Assembly (NCBI GenBank): GCA_050485385.1
Contig: JBJHBG010000118.1
Coordinates: 1 to 14,468 of the forward strand
Direction of reading: 5' to 3'
DNA: 14,468 nucleotides
Source of the DNA: RECO01 sp050485385
GTDB taxonomy: Bacteria; Pseudomonadota; Alphaproteobacteria; Geminicoccales; Geminicoccaceae
Under the pieces are notes generated by a model. That model was not told where the DNA came from, made no database searches, and saw only the letters and a list, made by a program, of their open reading frames with translations. Positions 13,777-14,468 of this stretch are shown here, piece by piece (the stretch's first letter is position 1; every line of letters starts with the position of its first letter). The position numbers and the translations under genes were made by a program.

Positions 13777-14468
13777 CGTTTCCTGCCGGATCGAAGGGCG
13801 CATCGGCCGCATCCATCTGGATCGCCCGAAGGCGCTCAACGCCCTGACGCACGACATGGTGCGGGCGATCTCGCATCACCTGGCGCTGTGGCGCGACGAC
13901 GGGCGCGTGGTGGCCGTGTTGGTGACCGGCGAGGGCGAGCGGGCGTTCTGCGCCGGAGGCGACGTCCGCGCCGTCTGGCAGCTCGGCAAGGAGGGCCGCC
14001 TGAAGGAGGCGCTCGGCTTCTTCCACGACGAATACCGCATGAACTGGCGCATCAAGCACTTCCCCAAGCCCTACGTGGCGCTGGTCGACGGCATCGTGAT
14101 GGGCGGCGGCGTCGGGCTGTCCGAGCACGGCAGCCATCGGGTGGCGACCGAGGCCACGCTGTTCGCCATGCCGGAGACGGCGATCGGCATGTTCCCCGAC
14201 GTCGGCGGCACCTATGCACTCAGCCGCCTGCCGAACGGTATCGGGCGCTGGCTGGCGCTGACCAGCGAGCGCCTCGGTCCGGGCGACGCGCTCGCGGCGG
14301 GTGTCGCGTCGCACTACGTGCCGCGCGCTCGGCTGGAGGCGCTGCGCGGGCGGATCGGTGCCGCGCCGACCGGCGACGCGGTGGTCGCCGCCGTCGAGGA
14401 CCTGGCCGAGCCGGCCCCGGCCGGCGAGGCTACGGCCCACGCGCGCGAGATCGCGACCGTGTTCGGCC
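13769..14468 (+). CDS. 3-hydroxyisobutyryl-CoA hydrolase / enoyl-CoA hydratase family, 3' truncated by window edge
   Basis: This crotonase-fold enzyme probably hydrolyses 3-hydroxyisobutyryl-CoA to free 3-hydroxyisobutyrate, a step special to valine degradation that removes toxic methacrylyl-CoA. The 233 visible codons run off the right edge. The start is GTG 13769, giving VADVSCRIEGRIGRIHLDRPKALNAL. FCAGGDVRA and DGIVMGGGVGLSEHG form the oxyanion hole. AMPETAIGMFPDVGGTY contains Glu136 and Asp144, which match the catalytic Glu and Asp of the hydrolase (human Glu169/Asp177). The PET...FPDVGG pattern, with GDVRA, separates this group from plain enoyl-CoA hydratases. It overlaps the upstream dehydrogenase by 8 bases in another frame, so the two are co-translated. 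Confidence 0.9.
   Translation, partial: MADVSCRIEGRIGRIHLDRPKALNALTHDMVRAISHHLALWRDDGRVVAVLVTGEGERAFCAGGDVRAVWQLGKEGRLKEALGFFHDEYRMNWRIKHFPKPYVALVDGIVMGGGVGLSEHGSHRVATEATLFAMPETAIGMFPDVGGTYALSRLPNGIGRWLALTSERLGPGDALAAGVASHYVPRARLEALRGRIGAAPTGDAVVAAVEDLAEPAPAGEATAHAREIATVFG

Overview
The window is very GC-rich, densely packed bacterial chromosome. I place it in the Alphaproteobacteria, probably near the Rhodospirillales. The grounds are the ChoXWV/BetI/BetA choline locus, the MotB type, the alphaproteobacterial form of the cobalamin riboswitch leader and a protein with a VPLPA-CTERM tail. The placement is inference; no rRNA or other phylogenetic marker is present. I see 17 protein genes (two of them cut by the window edges), one riboswitch, one clear operator and one small family of GC-rich hairpin repeats. 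There is no tRNA, rRNA, IS element, phage gene or CRISPR array.

Layout. (1) 2-610, +: 3' end of malQ (4-alpha-glucanotransferase). (2) 714-3550, +: a candidate promoter, a full cobalamin riboswitch and the translationally coupled cobalt ECF transporter cbiM-cbiN-cbiQ-cbiO. (3) 3609-8994: an osmoprotectant/choline locus made of two divergent arms. The leftward arm encodes the choline ABC transporter (choX-choW-choV). The rightward arm encodes the repressor BetI and choline dehydrogenase BetA. A BetI-type inverted repeat lies between the arms, so one repressor could control uptake and oxidation together. No betB is present. (4) 8910-9676, -: two tandem crcB (Fluc fluoride channel) genes that probably form a heteromeric channel; the distal one overlaps the end of betA antisense. 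(5) 9713-9820: a composite inverted repeat, related to a copy at 3556-3607. (6) 9839-10828, -: motB without motA. (7) 10958-11512, +: a secreted VPLPA-CTERM protein. (8) 11515-12516, -: hemB. (9) 12625-14468, +: an acyl-CoA dehydrogenase and a 3-hydroxyisobutyryl-CoA hydrolase-like gene, together a piece of valine degradation.

How they work together. Cobalt uptake under B12 control feeds cobalamin synthesis. The choline arm imports choline and oxidises it toward betaine. The valine pair would turn isobutyryl-CoA into 3-hydroxyisobutyrate if an enoyl-CoA hydratase elsewhere supplies the middle step. The rest are unrelated housekeeping or surface functions. I found no clearly new multi-gene system. 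The points most worth a second look are the asymmetric crcB pair, the hairpin repeat family, the betA/crcB antisense overlap and the isolated VPLPA-CTERM protein.
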